Source of the DNA: DYCT01 sp051875715
GTDB lineage: Bacteria; Bacteroidota; Bacteroidia; Bacteroidales; Bacteroidaceae
Reading direction: 5' to 3'
Assembly (NCBI GenBank): GCA_051875715.1
Contig: JBJEHD010000063.1
Coordinates: 1-45,857 of the forward strand
DNA: 45,857 nt
This document shows positions 17,527-25,498 of the stretch, in pieces. The first letter of the stretch is position 1, and each line of letters opens with the position of its first letter. The translations under genes were made by a program, and so were the position numbers. The notes beneath the pieces were generated by a model. That model was not told the origin of the DNA, did not search any database, and saw only the letters and a program-made list of their open reading frames with translations.

Positions 17527-18402
17527 ATGTTATTGCAAGTAACTGATTCATTGAAGGTGGCCGGCGACAAACTGGCCGGCCTTCCCGACAGCGTGGACAA
17601 GCTGTCGTTCCTGGTCGAGAACCTTATCGGCTTTGCCGTGTCGGCCGGAAGCCACATTCTGACGGCAGCCGTCGTGTTCGTGGTGGGCAAACTCATCGTC
17701 AACGCACTGAACCGCCTGGTGGCCCGCATCCTCGAGAAGCGGAAGGTCGACCAGAGCGTACAGAGCTTCCTGAAGAGCCTGACCAACATTCTGCTGACCG
17801 TCGTGCTGATTATCTCCGTAGTAGGCGCGCTGGGCATCAACACCACCTCGTTCGCCGCCCTGCTGGCCTCGGCCGGTGTGGCTGTCGGCATGGCCCTCTC
17901 GGGCAATCTGCAGAACTTTGCGGGCGGACTCATCATCCTGCTCTTCAAGCCCTACAAGGTGGGCGACCTCATCGAAAGTCAGGGCGTGATTGGCGTGGTG
18001 AAGGAAATCCAGATTCTGCACACCATTCTGACAACGGCCGACAACAAGGTCATCTACATCCCCAACGGCTCGCTGAGTAGCGGCGTGGTAGTGAACTACA
18101 GCCATCAGGACACGCGGCGGGTGGACTGGACCATCGGCGTGGAGTATGGCTCGGACTATGCGAAGGTCGAGCAGACGGTACGCGAAATCTTGGCCTCCGA
18201 CGCCCGCATCCTGCAAACGCCCGAGCCTTTCGTGGCACTGAGTGCGCTGGCCGACAGCAGTGTCAACCTCACCATCCGTGCGTGGGTGCGCAGCGCGGAC
18301 TACTGGAATGTATTCTTCGACACCAACCGCCGTATCTACCAGGTGTTTGGCGAGCGCGGCATCAACTTCCCCTTCCCGCAACTCACCGTCCACCAGGCAT
18401 AA
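17527..18402 (+). CDS. mscS: Small-conductance mechanosensitive channel, MscS family
   Basis: A 291-residue inner-membrane channel that opens under membrane tension to release solutes after osmotic downshock. Three hydrophobic helices lie at about 35-60, 82-102 and 108-145. The pore-lining helix carries the Ala/Gly-rich ASAGVAVGMALSGNLQNFAGG typical of MscS TM3. The cytoplasmic beta domain has PYKVGDLIES and the conserved VIYIPNGSLSSGVVVNYS. Length is close to E. coli MscS (286). Monocistronic, between a divergent promoter and two hairpins. Assignment to the canonical MscS group rather than a larger MscK/MscM type follows from size. Confidence 0.93.
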   Translation: MLLQVTDSLKVAGDKLAGLPDSVDKLSFLVENLIGFAVSAGSHILTAAVVFVVGKLIVNALNRLVARILEKRKVDQSVQSFLKSLTNILLTVVLIISVVGALGINTTSFAALLASAGVAVGMALSGNLQNFAGGLIILLFKPYKVGDLIESQGVIGVVKEIQILHTILTTADNKVIYIPNGSLSSGVVVNYSHQDTRRVDWTIGVEYGSDYAKVEQTVREILASDARILQTPEPFVALSALADSSVNLTIRAWVRSADYWNVFFDTNRRIYQVFGERGINFPFPQLTVHQA

Positions 18403-18420
18403 GCCCCCGTATCAACCGAA

Positions 18421-18535
18421 ACCGGCCCGGACTCGTTCGGCTTCCCCCCGTCAAAAAAAAGGCAGGAGGACACTCCGAAACAGTCCGGGCCGGTCTGTTG
18501 TATCGCCGCGTCTGCCGAGGCGACAGGTTTTTTTT
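18421..18535. terminator. Paired hairpins between mscS and the DUF4301 gene
   Basis: First, a perfect 13-bp inverted repeat (18421-18433 with 18482-18494) encloses 48 nt that include an A8 run. Second, a smaller stem (TCGCC 18503-18507 with GGCGA 18519-18523) is followed by CAGGTTTTTTTTA, a good intrinsic terminator for the plus strand. Read on the minus strand, the A8 run becomes a T-run that could end the DUF4301 transcript. Confidence 0.65.
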
Positions 18536-20054
18536 ATTGATGCTGTTCGCGCAGCAGGTCGTTCACGGTCTTAACGGGGTTGAACGTGCCGAGGGGCACT
18601 TCGACGAACACCGTGCTCCAGTCGCTCATGGCTCCGTTCCAAAGGCCGGGCAACTCGAGCGCCTTCAGGTCTTTTCCGTTCTTCGACTTGAAGGAGATGA
18701 AGCCCGTGGCCTTGTCGACGTATTTCGTCAGGTCGAACTTACGGCCCTGGTAGTCGCGCACGGCGCACACGAGGTCTACGGGGTTGAAGTGCGTGCCCTT
18801 TTCGAACATGGCCTTCTTCTCGGGGTCTTTCATGTCGATCTGCGAACTTTCCAGGATTTGAAGCGAGATGGTCCCGTCGGGGTTATAGGCCCGGAACGGT
18901 CCGCCGCCCGGTTCGCCCACGTTCTTCACCATTCCGCACACGCGCATGGGTCGGTTCAGTTTCCGTTTCAGATAGAGCACCAGGTCGGCATCTTCAAGTT
19001 GCGCTATTTCGGGGTTCACACAGAAGAGTTTCTTTTCTACGAAAGCCTTCACCTCGTCCAGTTGTTCGGGGGTGTACTGTCCGCCGTCGAGCAGACGCAG
19101 ATAACCGAAGGCCTGTGCCTGGAGGCTGACCAGCACACCGGCGATGAGTTTCTTGTATTCCACGGTCTCGTCCTTCAGTCGGTCGGGCACCACGTTGTCG
19201 ATGTTCTTGATGAACACCACATCGGCATCGAGGTCGTTGAGGTTCTCAATCAGTGCGCCGTGTCCGCCTGGGCGGAACAACAGTTTGCCTTTCTCGTCGC
19301 GGAAGGGGGTGTTGTCCATGGCGGCGGCCAGGGTATCGGTGCTGGGCTTCTGTTCGGAGAAGGAGACGTGATACTTCACCCCGAGTTTCTGTGCATAGGC
19401 CTCGGCCTTTTCGGCCACGAGCGCTTCGAACAGCGCACGGTGTTCGGTCGATACGGTGAAGTGAACGTTCACCTCGCCAGACTTTCCGGCTGCATAGAGG
19501 GCGCCCTCCACCAGGTGTTCTTCGAGGGGCGTGCGTGCACCGTCGGCATAGCGGTGGAACTTGAGCAGGCCTTTCGGCAACGAGCCATAGTTCAGTCCGG
19601 CCGATTCGAGCAGGGCGGCCACGACGGCCTTGAAGTTTTTGGCTTCCACCAGTTCGTCGATACCTTTTCCGGCCGTGCGGCGGCAGGCCTCGTCGAGGTC
19701 GGCAAAGAAGGCAAAGTCATGGATGCGGTCGAAGAATTTCTTTTCGAAGTCGGTGGTCGGTTCGTCATAATCAGCCCCGAGAAATTCGAACAGGTTCTTG
19801 AACATGCGGCTGGCAGCACCGGAGGCCGGCACGAACTTCACGATTTTCTTGTCGCCGTCGAGGTAGGCATCCCAGGCGGCCAGGTAGTTTTTCTGCTCGT
19901 CGGCCGTAGGCACCACAATTCCGTTTTCCATCGAGGCGGCGCCGTCGAGGCGGAGGAAGGGGAAGCCCTTCTCAAAGCAAGCCAGTTGTTCGTTGATTTG
20001 CGCTTCCGTGATGCCTTTCTTGGCAAGCAGTTCTTGATCTTGTTGTGTGAACAT
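18534..20054 (-). CDS. DUF4301 family protein, possible nucleotidyltransferase fold
   Basis: A 506-residue cytosolic protein of the DUF4301 family, common in Bacteroidetes and without a settled function. Visible motifs are FVPASGAASRMFKNL (74-88), LPKGLLKFHRY (159-169), VNVHFTVSTEHRALF (195-209), SFSEQKPSTD (231-240), RPGGHGALIENLNDL (261-275) and FIKNIDNVVPD (281-291). Their order and spacing recall UDP-sugar pyrophosphorylases: a Gly-rich nucleotide loop, Lys-containing segment, F-x-Q-x-x-P, PGGHG-x-L and the N-x-DN metal motif. That similarity is my inference. The start at 20054 (MFTQQDQELLAKKG) is the family N-terminus; the frame continues upstream to 20114 through AT-rich leader sequence. 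It is a single gene, convergent with mscS. Confidence 0.85.
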   Translation of the reverse strand: MFTQQDQELLAKKGITEAQINEQLACFEKGFPFLRLDGAASMENGIVVPTADEQKNYLAAWDAYLDGDKKIVKFVPASGAASRMFKNLFEFLGADYDEPTTDFEKKFFDRIHDFAFFADLDEACRRTAGKGIDELVEAKNFKAVVAALLESAGLNYGSLPKGLLKFHRYADGARTPLEEHLVEGALYAAGKSGEVNVHFTVSTEHRALFEALVAEKAEAYAQKLGVKYHVSFSEQKPSTDTLAAAMDNTPFRDEKGKLLFRPGGHGALIENLNDLDADVVFIKNIDNVVPDRLKDETVEYKKLIAGVLVSLQAQAFGYLRLLDGGQYTPEQLDEVKAFVEKKLFCVNPEIAQLEDADLVLYLKRKLNRPMRVCGMVKNVGEPGGGPFRAYNPDGTISLQILESSQIDMKDPEKKAMFEKGTHFNPVDLVCAVRDYQGRKFDLTKYVDKATGFISFKSKNGKDLKALELPGLWNGAMSDWSTVFVEVPLGTFNPVKTVNDLLREQHQ

Positions 20055-20358
20055 CGTATGAAATTTTAAATGGTTATTGAGTGATGTATTTTTTCTTAAA
20101 CCCAAATCGGTCATTCGCGTTATGATGATAACAACTTCTATTTTTGAGAAGATGTGTTCTCGTTTTGAGGGCGCAATGGGGCTCCATTGTAACCGAGAAG
20201 CGGGAAGACAGATGCCAAAAAGAAAGTTTGTTTGCGCATAAAGGGCCTAATGACCGTTTTGGGTTAAATCATGCCCAAAAATACAAAAACTTATTTAGCG
20301 CAAGCAACAAAACCAATAAAAAAACATACTTTTACCCCCGAACAAATAACAGAACGAG
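20055..20358. other. AT-rich divergent intergenic region, DUF4301 / rel
   Basis: About 300 nt, much lower in GC than the genes. A TACTTTTA box at 20327-20334 is a near match to TAnnTTTG and could drive rel. GTTAT-GATG-ATAAC (20118-20131) and TTTTGGG/CCCAAAA (20257-20263 with 20274-20280) are short inverted repeats that might bind a regulator. I see no credible coding frame or RNA gene. Confidence 0.5.
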
Positions 20359-22578
20359 ATGGAAACGAATTTTTTCACGGACGACGAACGTATCGAATTA
20401 GTGTTTCTCTACAGGCAGCTGACCCGTTCGGTGTCTGATGTGATCGGTGCGCCCGAGGTGCGCCGCTTGCGCGAGTTGCTCGGCCGGGCCGCCGAAGCCG
20501 GCCTCCTGTCCCGCGACAATTTCGGTACGAACCCCGTGCTGCGCGACATGCAGACGGCCCTCATCGTCTCCACCGAGATGGGGATGAAGCGGGCTTCGTT
20601 GCTGGGCATCCTCCTCCACGACATCGTCACGCATGGCCTCCTCACCACTGACCAGGTACAGGCCGAATTCGGCGAAGACGTGGCCGGCATCATCCGCGGC
20701 CTGGTGCGTACGGCCGAGCTCTACGCCAAGAGCCCGACTGTGGAGTCGGAGAACTTCCGCAGCCTGCTGCTTTCGTTTGCCGAGGACATGCGCGTGGTGC
20801 TCATCATGATTGCCGACCGCGTGGGGCTGATGCGCCGCATAGGCCTCTCCTCCAACGAGGCCGACCGCCAACGCGTGGCAGCCGAAGCCGCCTACCTCTA
20901 CGCCCCCCTGGCCCACAAACTGGGCCTCTACAAACTGAAGTCCGAACTCGAGGACCTTTCGCTCAAATACCTCCACCGCGACGTCTATTATGAAATAAAG
21001 GAGAAGTTGAACGAGACCAAGGCCTCGCGCGACCGATACATCGCCTCCTTCATCCAGCCCATCCGCGCCAAACTGGAGGAGGCCGGACTGCGCTTCTCCA
21101 TCAAGGGGCGCACCAAGTCCATCCACTCCATTTGGAACAAGATGCAGAAGCAGCAATGCCCCTTCGAGGGCATCTACGACCTCTTTGCCATCCGCATCAT
21201 CCTCGACTCCGACCCCGACAAAGAGAAGCAGGAATGCTGGCGGGTCTACTCGCTCGTCACCGACATGTACCAGCCCAACCCCAAACGCCTGCGCGACTGG
21301 CTTTCCATCCCGAAAAGCAACGGCTACGAGTCGCTCCACATCACCGTGCTGGGGCCCGAAGGCAAATGGGTGGAGGTGCAAATCCGCACGCGGCGCATGG
21401 ACGAGATTGCCGAACGGGGTCTGGCGGCCCACTGGCGCTACAAGGGCGTCAAGGGCGAGAGCGGCCTGGACGAATGGCTCACCTCCGTGCGCGAAGCCCT
21501 CGAACATTCCGACGGCGACGACCGCGGCCTGATGGACCAGTTCCGCATGGATTTGTATGACGACGAGGTGTTCGTCTTCACCCCGCGCGGCGACCTGTTC
21601 CAACTGCGCAAAGGAGCCACCGTGCTCGATTTCGCCTTCCACATCCACACCAAACTGGGCTGCCAGTGCGTCGGGGCGAAGGTGAACGGCAAAAACGCCC
21701 CCCTGCGGGCCGTGCTCAACAGCGGCGACCAGGTGGAGGTGATGACCTCGAGCACCCAGACCCCCAAGCAGGACTGGCTGAACATCGTCACCACCTCGAA
21801 GGCCCGGACCAAAATCCGCCAGGTGCTGAAAGAGGCCGAGGCCCGGCAGGCCGCCTATGCCAAAGAGATGCTGGAACGCAAGTTCAAGAACCGCAAGCTC
21901 GACTACGACGAGGCCCTCATGATGCGCCTCATCAGCCGGCTGGGCTGCAAGACGGTGACCGAGTTCTACCAACGGCTGGCCGAGGGCACCCTCGACGGCG
22001 CACAGGTCATCGACCGCTACGTCGAGATGCAGCGACGTGCTGGCGAACCCGCGCCGGAAACCGCCGCCCGCAGCGCCGAGGCCTACAACATGCAGGCCGC
22101 CCCCGCCCCGGCCGAGCGGGCCGGCAAGGAAGACGTGCTCGTCATCGACCGCAACCTCAAGGGACTGGACTACAAGCTGGCCAAGTGTTGCAACCCCATC
22201 TACGGCGACGAGGTGTTCGGCTTCGTAGGGGCCACGGGCGGCATCAAAATCCACCGGGCCACCTGCCCCAACGCCCCGCAGCTGATGGAGCGTTTCGGCT
22301 ACCGCATCCTGCGCGCACGTTGGGCGGGCAAGTCGGCCGGCTCGCAATACGCCATCACCCTGCGCGTGGTGGGCCACGACGACATCGGCATCGTCACCAA
22401 CCTGACCTCCATCATCAACAAGGAAGAAGGTACCCTGCTCCGAACCATCGGCATCGACTCGGACGACGGCCTTTTCGCCGGGACGCTGACCCTGCTCGTC
22501 GGCGACACCACCCGGTTGGAGGCGCTCATCAAGAAGCTGAAGGCGGTGAAGGGTGTCAAACAAGTAACCCGTATCTGA
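20359..22578 (+). CDS. RelA/SpoT-family (p)ppGpp synthetase with decayed hydrolase domain
   Basis: A 739-residue RSH protein. The N-terminal HD domain keeps only LLHD (H87, D88): the first metal His is replaced, the HDxxEDT motif reads HDIVTHG, and the ADRLHNMR motif reads ADRVGLMRR (152-160), without the His-Asn pair. The synthetase domain looks intact: KGRTKSIHSIWNKM (249-262), FEGIYDLFAIRI, NGYESLHITV (321-330) and EVQIRT (339-344). TGS (about 401-462), a Cys-Cys zinc region (KCCNPIYGDEV, C610/C611) and a C-terminal ACT domain follow. It therefore probably makes but does not degrade (p)ppGpp, as expected of the second RSH of Bacteroides. dgkA follows after 4 nt. Confidence 0.9.
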   Translation: METNFFTDDERIELVFLYRQLTRSVSDVIGAPEVRRLRELLGRAAEAGLLSRDNFGTNPVLRDMQTALIVSTEMGMKRASLLGILLHDIVTHGLLTTDQVQAEFGEDVAGIIRGLVRTAELYAKSPTVESENFRSLLLSFAEDMRVVLIMIADRVGLMRRIGLSSNEADRQRVAAEAAYLYAPLAHKLGLYKLKSELEDLSLKYLHRDVYYEIKEKLNETKASRDRYIASFIQPIRAKLEEAGLRFSIKGRTKSIHSIWNKMQKQQCPFEGIYDLFAIRIILDSDPDKEKQECWRVYSLVTDMYQPNPKRLRDWLSIPKSNGYESLHITVLGPEGKWVEVQIRTRRMDEIAERGLAAHWRYKGVKGESGLDEWLTSVREALEHSDGDDRGLMDQFRMDLYDDEVFVFTPRGDLFQLRKGATVLDFAFHIHTKLGCQCVGAKVNGKNAPLRAVLNSGDQVEVMTSSTQTPKQDWLNIVTTSKARTKIRQVLKEAEARQAAYAKEMLERKFKNRKLDYDEALMMRLISRLGCKTVTEFYQRLAEGTLDGAQVIDRYVEMQRRAGEPAPETAARSAEAYNMQAAPAPAERAGKEDVLVIDRNLKGLDYKLAKCCNPIYGDEVFGFVGATGGIKIHRATCPNAPQLMERFGYRILRARWAGKSAGSQYAITLRVVGHDDIGIVTNLTSIINKEEGTLLRTIGIDSDDGLFAGTLTLLVGDTTRLEALIKKLKAVKGVKQVTRI

Positions 22579-22582
22579 CCCC

Positions 22583-22963
22583 ATGGCACCGTTCAGTTGG
22601 AAAAAGAGGGCCCGGAGTTTCCGCTACGCCTGGCGAGGGGTGGCCCGTTTCGTACGCACCGAGCACAACGCCTGGCTGCACCTCGCCGCAGCCACCGCAG
22701 CCGTAGGTCTGGGATGGGCCGTGGGCCTGTCGCGCCTGGAATGGGTGGCCGTGGTGGGCTGCATCGGTGTCGTGCTGGCGGCCGAGGCCATCAATACGGC
22801 CATCGAGCGGGTGGTCGACCTCGCCTCCCCGGACTTTCATCCCCTGGCAGGCGAAGCCAAGGACATCGCCGCGGGGGCCGTGCTGCTCTGTGCGGCCACG
22901 GCCGCCGTGGTGGGTTGCCTCATCTTCGTGCCGAAACTGCTGGCGACGTGGCCGTGGTGGTGA
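22583..22963 (+). CDS. dgkA: Diacylglycerol/undecaprenol kinase (DagK family)
   Basis: A 126-residue integral membrane lipid kinase with three hydrophobic helices. The signature AAEAINTAIERVVDLASP carries the catalytic Glu residues and Asn, and GEAKDIAAGAVLL is the second conserved helix. In Gram-negatives the family phosphorylates diacylglycerol; in many others undecaprenol is the substrate, and sequence alone does not decide. It begins 4 nt after the rel stop, so the two form one transcript. Its last 44 nt overlap, tail to tail, the end of the galM lipoprotein gene on the other strand. Confidence 0.93.
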   Translation: MAPFSWKKRARSFRYAWRGVARFVRTEHNAWLHLAAATAAVGLGWAVGLSRLEWVAVVGCIGVVLAAEAINTAIERVVDLASPDFHPLAGEAKDIAAGAVLLCAATAAVVGCLIFVPKLLATWPWW

Positions 22964-24092
22964 ACCTGTACAGCGTGTGGCTGGTGTAGGTCTCGCCCGG
23001 ACGCAACACCGTGCTGGGGAAGTTCGGCTGGTTGGGGGCGTCCTGCGGGTGCATCGTCTCCAGGCAGATGGCCGCCCGGCGCGGATAGGCGATGCCGCCC
23101 TTCCCCTTCATCTTCCCCTTCAGTCCGTTGGCCGTATAGACCTGGATGGCCGGTTCGGTGGTATACACCTCCAGCCTCCGTCCGCTCGCGGGGTCGTCCA
23201 CCGAAGCCGCCAGGCGCGTGTCGTCGCCCCCGGTGCTGAGCATCCAGGTGTGGTCGTACCCTCCCGTCAGCTGCAGCTGCGGGTCGTCGTCGTCGATGTG
23301 CTCGCCGATGCGCACGGGCGTACGCAGATCCATCGGCGTCCCGTCCACAGGGCGTATCTCGCCCGTCACGCAGCGCAGGCTGTCGTAGGGAGTGAACGCA
23401 TCGGCGCAGACGTAGAGCCACTGATCCTCCACCGACGCATCCATGCGCCCCGAGAGGTTGAAAAACGAGTGGTGCGAGAGGTTCAGCACGGTGGGGCGGT
23501 CGGTTTGCGCCTCATAGCGCAGGTCCAGTCCGCCGTCGGGCGTCACCGTGTAGGTCAGGCTCACGCGCAGGTTTCCCGGGAATCCGTTTTCGCCGTCGGG
23601 CGAGAGATAGGTCATCCGCACCGACTCCCGGCTCAACCGTTCGGCCTGCCAGATGCGCGAAGCGAAGCCCGGTTCGCCCCCGTGGGCGCAGTGGGTGTCT
23701 TTGTTGGCCATGAGGCGGTGTTCCACCCCGTCGAGGGTGAAGCGGGCATCGCGTATGCGCCCGATGTAGCGTCCGATGGTGGCACCGAAGTTCTGACGCA
23801 CGGCCAGGTAGCGCCCGATGCTGTCGAAGGCGCACACCACGTCGGCATAACGGCCGCGGGCGTCGGGCACCCACACCGACACCACCCGTGCGCCGTAGTT
23901 GGTCACACACACCTCCATGCCGCTCTGTCCGCGGAGGATGAACAAATCGGTCCGACGGCCGTCGACCTCTGTCTGGAAATCCCTCCGGCTCAGCCCCGAC
24001 CACGACTCGGCCGGCTCGCCACAAGCGGCCAGCGCCAACACCACGACCGCCACACAGGCCGCCACACCACTACGTTTGCTCCACATATTCAT
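22920..24092 (-). CDS. galM: Aldose 1-epimerase (mutarotase), exported lipoprotein
   Basis: A GalM-type galactose mutarotase of 390 residues that interconverts alpha and beta hexoses. The catalytic His is in NLSHHSFFNLSG, the substrate loop in GGYDHTWML, and the catalytic Glu in ICLETMHPQDAPN. The N-terminus is a lipoprotein signal ending in LALAAC, so the enzyme is in the periplasm or on the outer membrane, where it would act on sugars released from glycans. The ATG at 24092 is preferred because the promoter box at 24120-24127 puts ATG 24107 almost on the transcript start; ATG 24086 is also possible. The gene is convergent with dgkA and overlaps its last 44 nt. Confidence 0.92.
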   Translation of the reverse strand: MNMWSKRSGVAACVAVVVLALAACGEPAESWSGLSRRDFQTEVDGRRTDLFILRGQSGMEVCVTNYGARVVSVWVPDARGRYADVVCAFDSIGRYLAVRQNFGATIGRYIGRIRDARFTLDGVEHRLMANKDTHCAHGGEPGFASRIWQAERLSRESVRMTYLSPDGENGFPGNLRVSLTYTVTPDGGLDLRYEAQTDRPTVLNLSHHSFFNLSGRMDASVEDQWLYVCADAFTPYDSLRCVTGEIRPVDGTPMDLRTPVRIGEHIDDDDPQLQLTGGYDHTWMLSTGGDDTRLAASVDDPASGRRLEVYTTEPAIQVYTANGLKGKMKGKGGIAYPRRAAICLETMHPQDAPNQPNFPSTVLRPGETYTSHTLYRFTTTATSPAVSARR

Positions 24093-24119
24093 TTTTCGGA
24101 TTAACATTTCATAATGGGG

Positions 24120-24127
24120 CAAATGTA
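24120..24127 (-). promoter_or_regulatory. -7 box for galM
   Basis: TACATTTG on the minus strand, an exact TAnnTTTG, 28 nt before ATG 24092. Only 22 bp separate it from the opposing box at 24150. Confidence 0.6.
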
Positions 24128-24149
24128 CGACTATTCGGCATAAATGTCG

Positions 24150-24157
24150 TATCTTCG
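24150..24157 (+). promoter_or_regulatory. -7-like box for the DUF1573 gene
   Basis: TATCTTCG on the plus strand, 35 nt before ATG 24193. The upstream half of this promoter must overlap that of galM. Confidence 0.5.
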
Positions 24158-24192
24158 CCGCCGAAAAGTTTTTCGTAAAGCAAAAGAAGCAC

Positions 24193-24612
24193 ATGAAGAA
24201 GTTACTTATGACGGTCGTGCTGACGACCTTGGGCCTGACGTATGCGACAGCCCAGAACAAGGCGGAAATCACGTTCGAGAAGACCACGCACGATTTCGGC
24301 ACCTTCTCCGAGTCTGACCCGAAGCACACGTGCACCTTCTCCTTCACCAATACGGGCGACGACCTGCTGGTCATCCACCAGGCGGTGGCCTCGTGCGGAT
24401 GCACCGTGCCGGCTTATACCAAAGAGCCCGTCAAGCCGGGCGAGAAGGGCGAAATCCGCGTCACCTACAACGGTGCGGGCAAGTATCCCGGACACTTCAA
24501 GAAGTCCATCACGGTGCGCACCAACGCCTCCTCGGACGTGACGCGCCTCTACATCGAGGGGACCATGACGAAGGCCGAGACTCCCTCGGCCGAGGCAGGC
24601 GCAAAAAACTGA
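24193..24612 (+). CDS. DUF1573-domain exported protein
   Basis: A 139-residue secreted protein. The signal peptide ends near residue 20 (TYATAQ). The mature part is one Ig-like DUF1573 domain: FEKTTHDFGTFSES, FSFTNTGDDLLVIHQAVASCGCT and VTYNGAGKYPGHFKKSITV are its standard strands, with the SCGCT cysteine pair. Such single-domain proteins are abundant in Bacteroidetes; their function is not known, and a periplasmic binding or scaffold role is only a guess. A Glu/Ala tail follows the domain. Monocistronic, with a divergent promoter and its own terminator. Confidence 0.9.
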   Translation: MKKLLMTVVLTTLGLTYATAQNKAEITFEKTTHDFGTFSESDPKHTCTFSFTNTGDDLLVIHQAVASCGCTVPAYTKEPVKPGEKGEIRVTYNGAGKYPGHFKKSITVRTNASSDVTRLYIEGTMTKAETPSAEAGAKN

Positions 24613-24639
24613 CACTGTCCCTCCCCCTCCTCCATCTTG

Positions 24640-24685
24640 CTCCGCCGCACGGACCCGCATGGGCCGCACGGCGGAGTATTTTTTT
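24640..24685 (+). terminator. Terminator of the DUF1573 gene
   Basis: Stem CTCCGCCG (24640-24647) with CGGCGGAG (24669-24676), inner pairing of ACCC/GGGC, then TATTTTTTTTGCC. It ends the transcript about 70 nt after the stop codon. Confidence 0.8.
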
Positions 24686-24759
24686 TGCCGATGAGCGGAA
24701 TTCTCCGCCTCACATCAATTCGGTCATTCTATTGAAGAGACGACGTTGGTATCTAAGCC

Positions 24760-25187
24760 TTATAGGCTCTGATCTTGTTTTTCACAACGATAAACATCAA
24801 GAGCGTATGGCTTGGAAGAACGGGGGTTGAGCGGAATGATGTTGGCATGAGCCTCTACATCATGCCCGTTGCTTTCCAGTTCGGTGATGCACGAACCTGT
24901 GGCAAAGAAGTACATGGTGATGACAATGTCTATGGCAGCATTGATCTCTTGCTCTGACGCTGTAGGTGATAGTCCTGCGAACCATCGGTCGGGATGTCTT
25001 TGATGAGTCTGATGAGGTCTTTCAGCGCACGCGTCTGGCTGGCAGGGTTCTCTCCGAGTTTGCTCAGACCGGCCTGCAAGGTCTTGAAGATTCCGTCATA
25101 TACAGCCTTATAGTTTGGACTGACCAGTCGGTCGAAAGAGTTGAGATCCACCGAGAGGTCTGCCACGGTAAAGGTGCTGTCGGGCAA
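24760..25187 (-). pseudogene. Frameshifted gene remnant, family not recognised
   Basis: The first frame runs from a TTG at 25187 to TAG at 24930 (85 codons; contains VDLNSFDRLVSPNYKAVYDG and TRALKDLIRLIKDIPTDGSQ). A second frame takes over by about 24954 and runs to TAA at 24760 (64 codons; EQEINAAIDIVITMYFFATG and NIIPLNPRSSKPYALDVYR). Together they read as one ordinary globular protein of about 140 residues with a single frameshift near 24945-24955. There is no ATG at the 5' side, so the N-terminus is missing too. Codon usage and composition differ from the neighbours. I do not recognise the family. Because a small hairpin (AGCC-TATAA-GGCT) follows the stop, the 3' end may be original. Confidence 0.5.
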
Positions 25188-25196
25188 AAAAAGAGC

Positions 25197-25287
25197 CCAG
25201 TACCACTTTTAGTGGAGCATACCCAGTACTGGAGTTTCGCATAGGCGGTACTGGAGTTTCGAGTATTCGGTACTACAGTGGTACTGG
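25197..25287. repeat. 22-bp tandem repeats inside an 11-bp inverted repeat
   Basis: GTACT recurs at 25226, 25248 and 25270, exactly 22 bp apart; the first two units share GTACTGGAGTTTCG. CCAGTACCACT (25197-25207) and AGTGGTACTGG (25277-25287) are perfect inverted copies enclosing the array, and CCACT/AGTGG forms a small hairpin at 25203-25215. The arrangement resembles iterons or an element end, but no replication or transposition gene is next to it. Confidence 0.65.
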
Positions 25288-25498
25288 CCCGTGACCAGCC
25301 GGGAGACTACCTGCCTGCATTCGGGCAAGCAAATGGGTGAATCGGGACGAACAAACGAGCAGAAGAGGACACAAAAAATCATCGCTGTCCACTAAAACTT
25401 TTAATTCGTAGAAAAAAATAGGGCGGAGACCATTTGCAGGTGTCCTCCCCTTTTGATGCGATGCAAGTCCTAACACATGGCTATAACCTTACGCTTTA

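Noticed and set aside
20144..20401. 85-codon open frame upstream of and overlapping rel
   Set aside because: The composition is that of AT-rich leader DNA (Asn, Lys, Thr runs), it overlaps the true rel start, and it has no Shine-Dalgarno or domain.
24086..24107. ATG 24107 as the galM start
   Set aside because: The promoter box at 24120-24127 would place transcription start within a few bases of it, and the lipoprotein signal is better from 24092.
25226..25287. Short CRISPR-like array
   Set aside because: The 22-bp units are contiguous with no spacers of 25-40 bp, and no cas genes are nearby. The same holds for the 36-bp repeats at 45768.
25273..25476. 67-codon minus-strand frame in the degraded island
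   Set aside because: It spans part of the repeat array, has mixed low-information composition and no start signal; it is probably chance.
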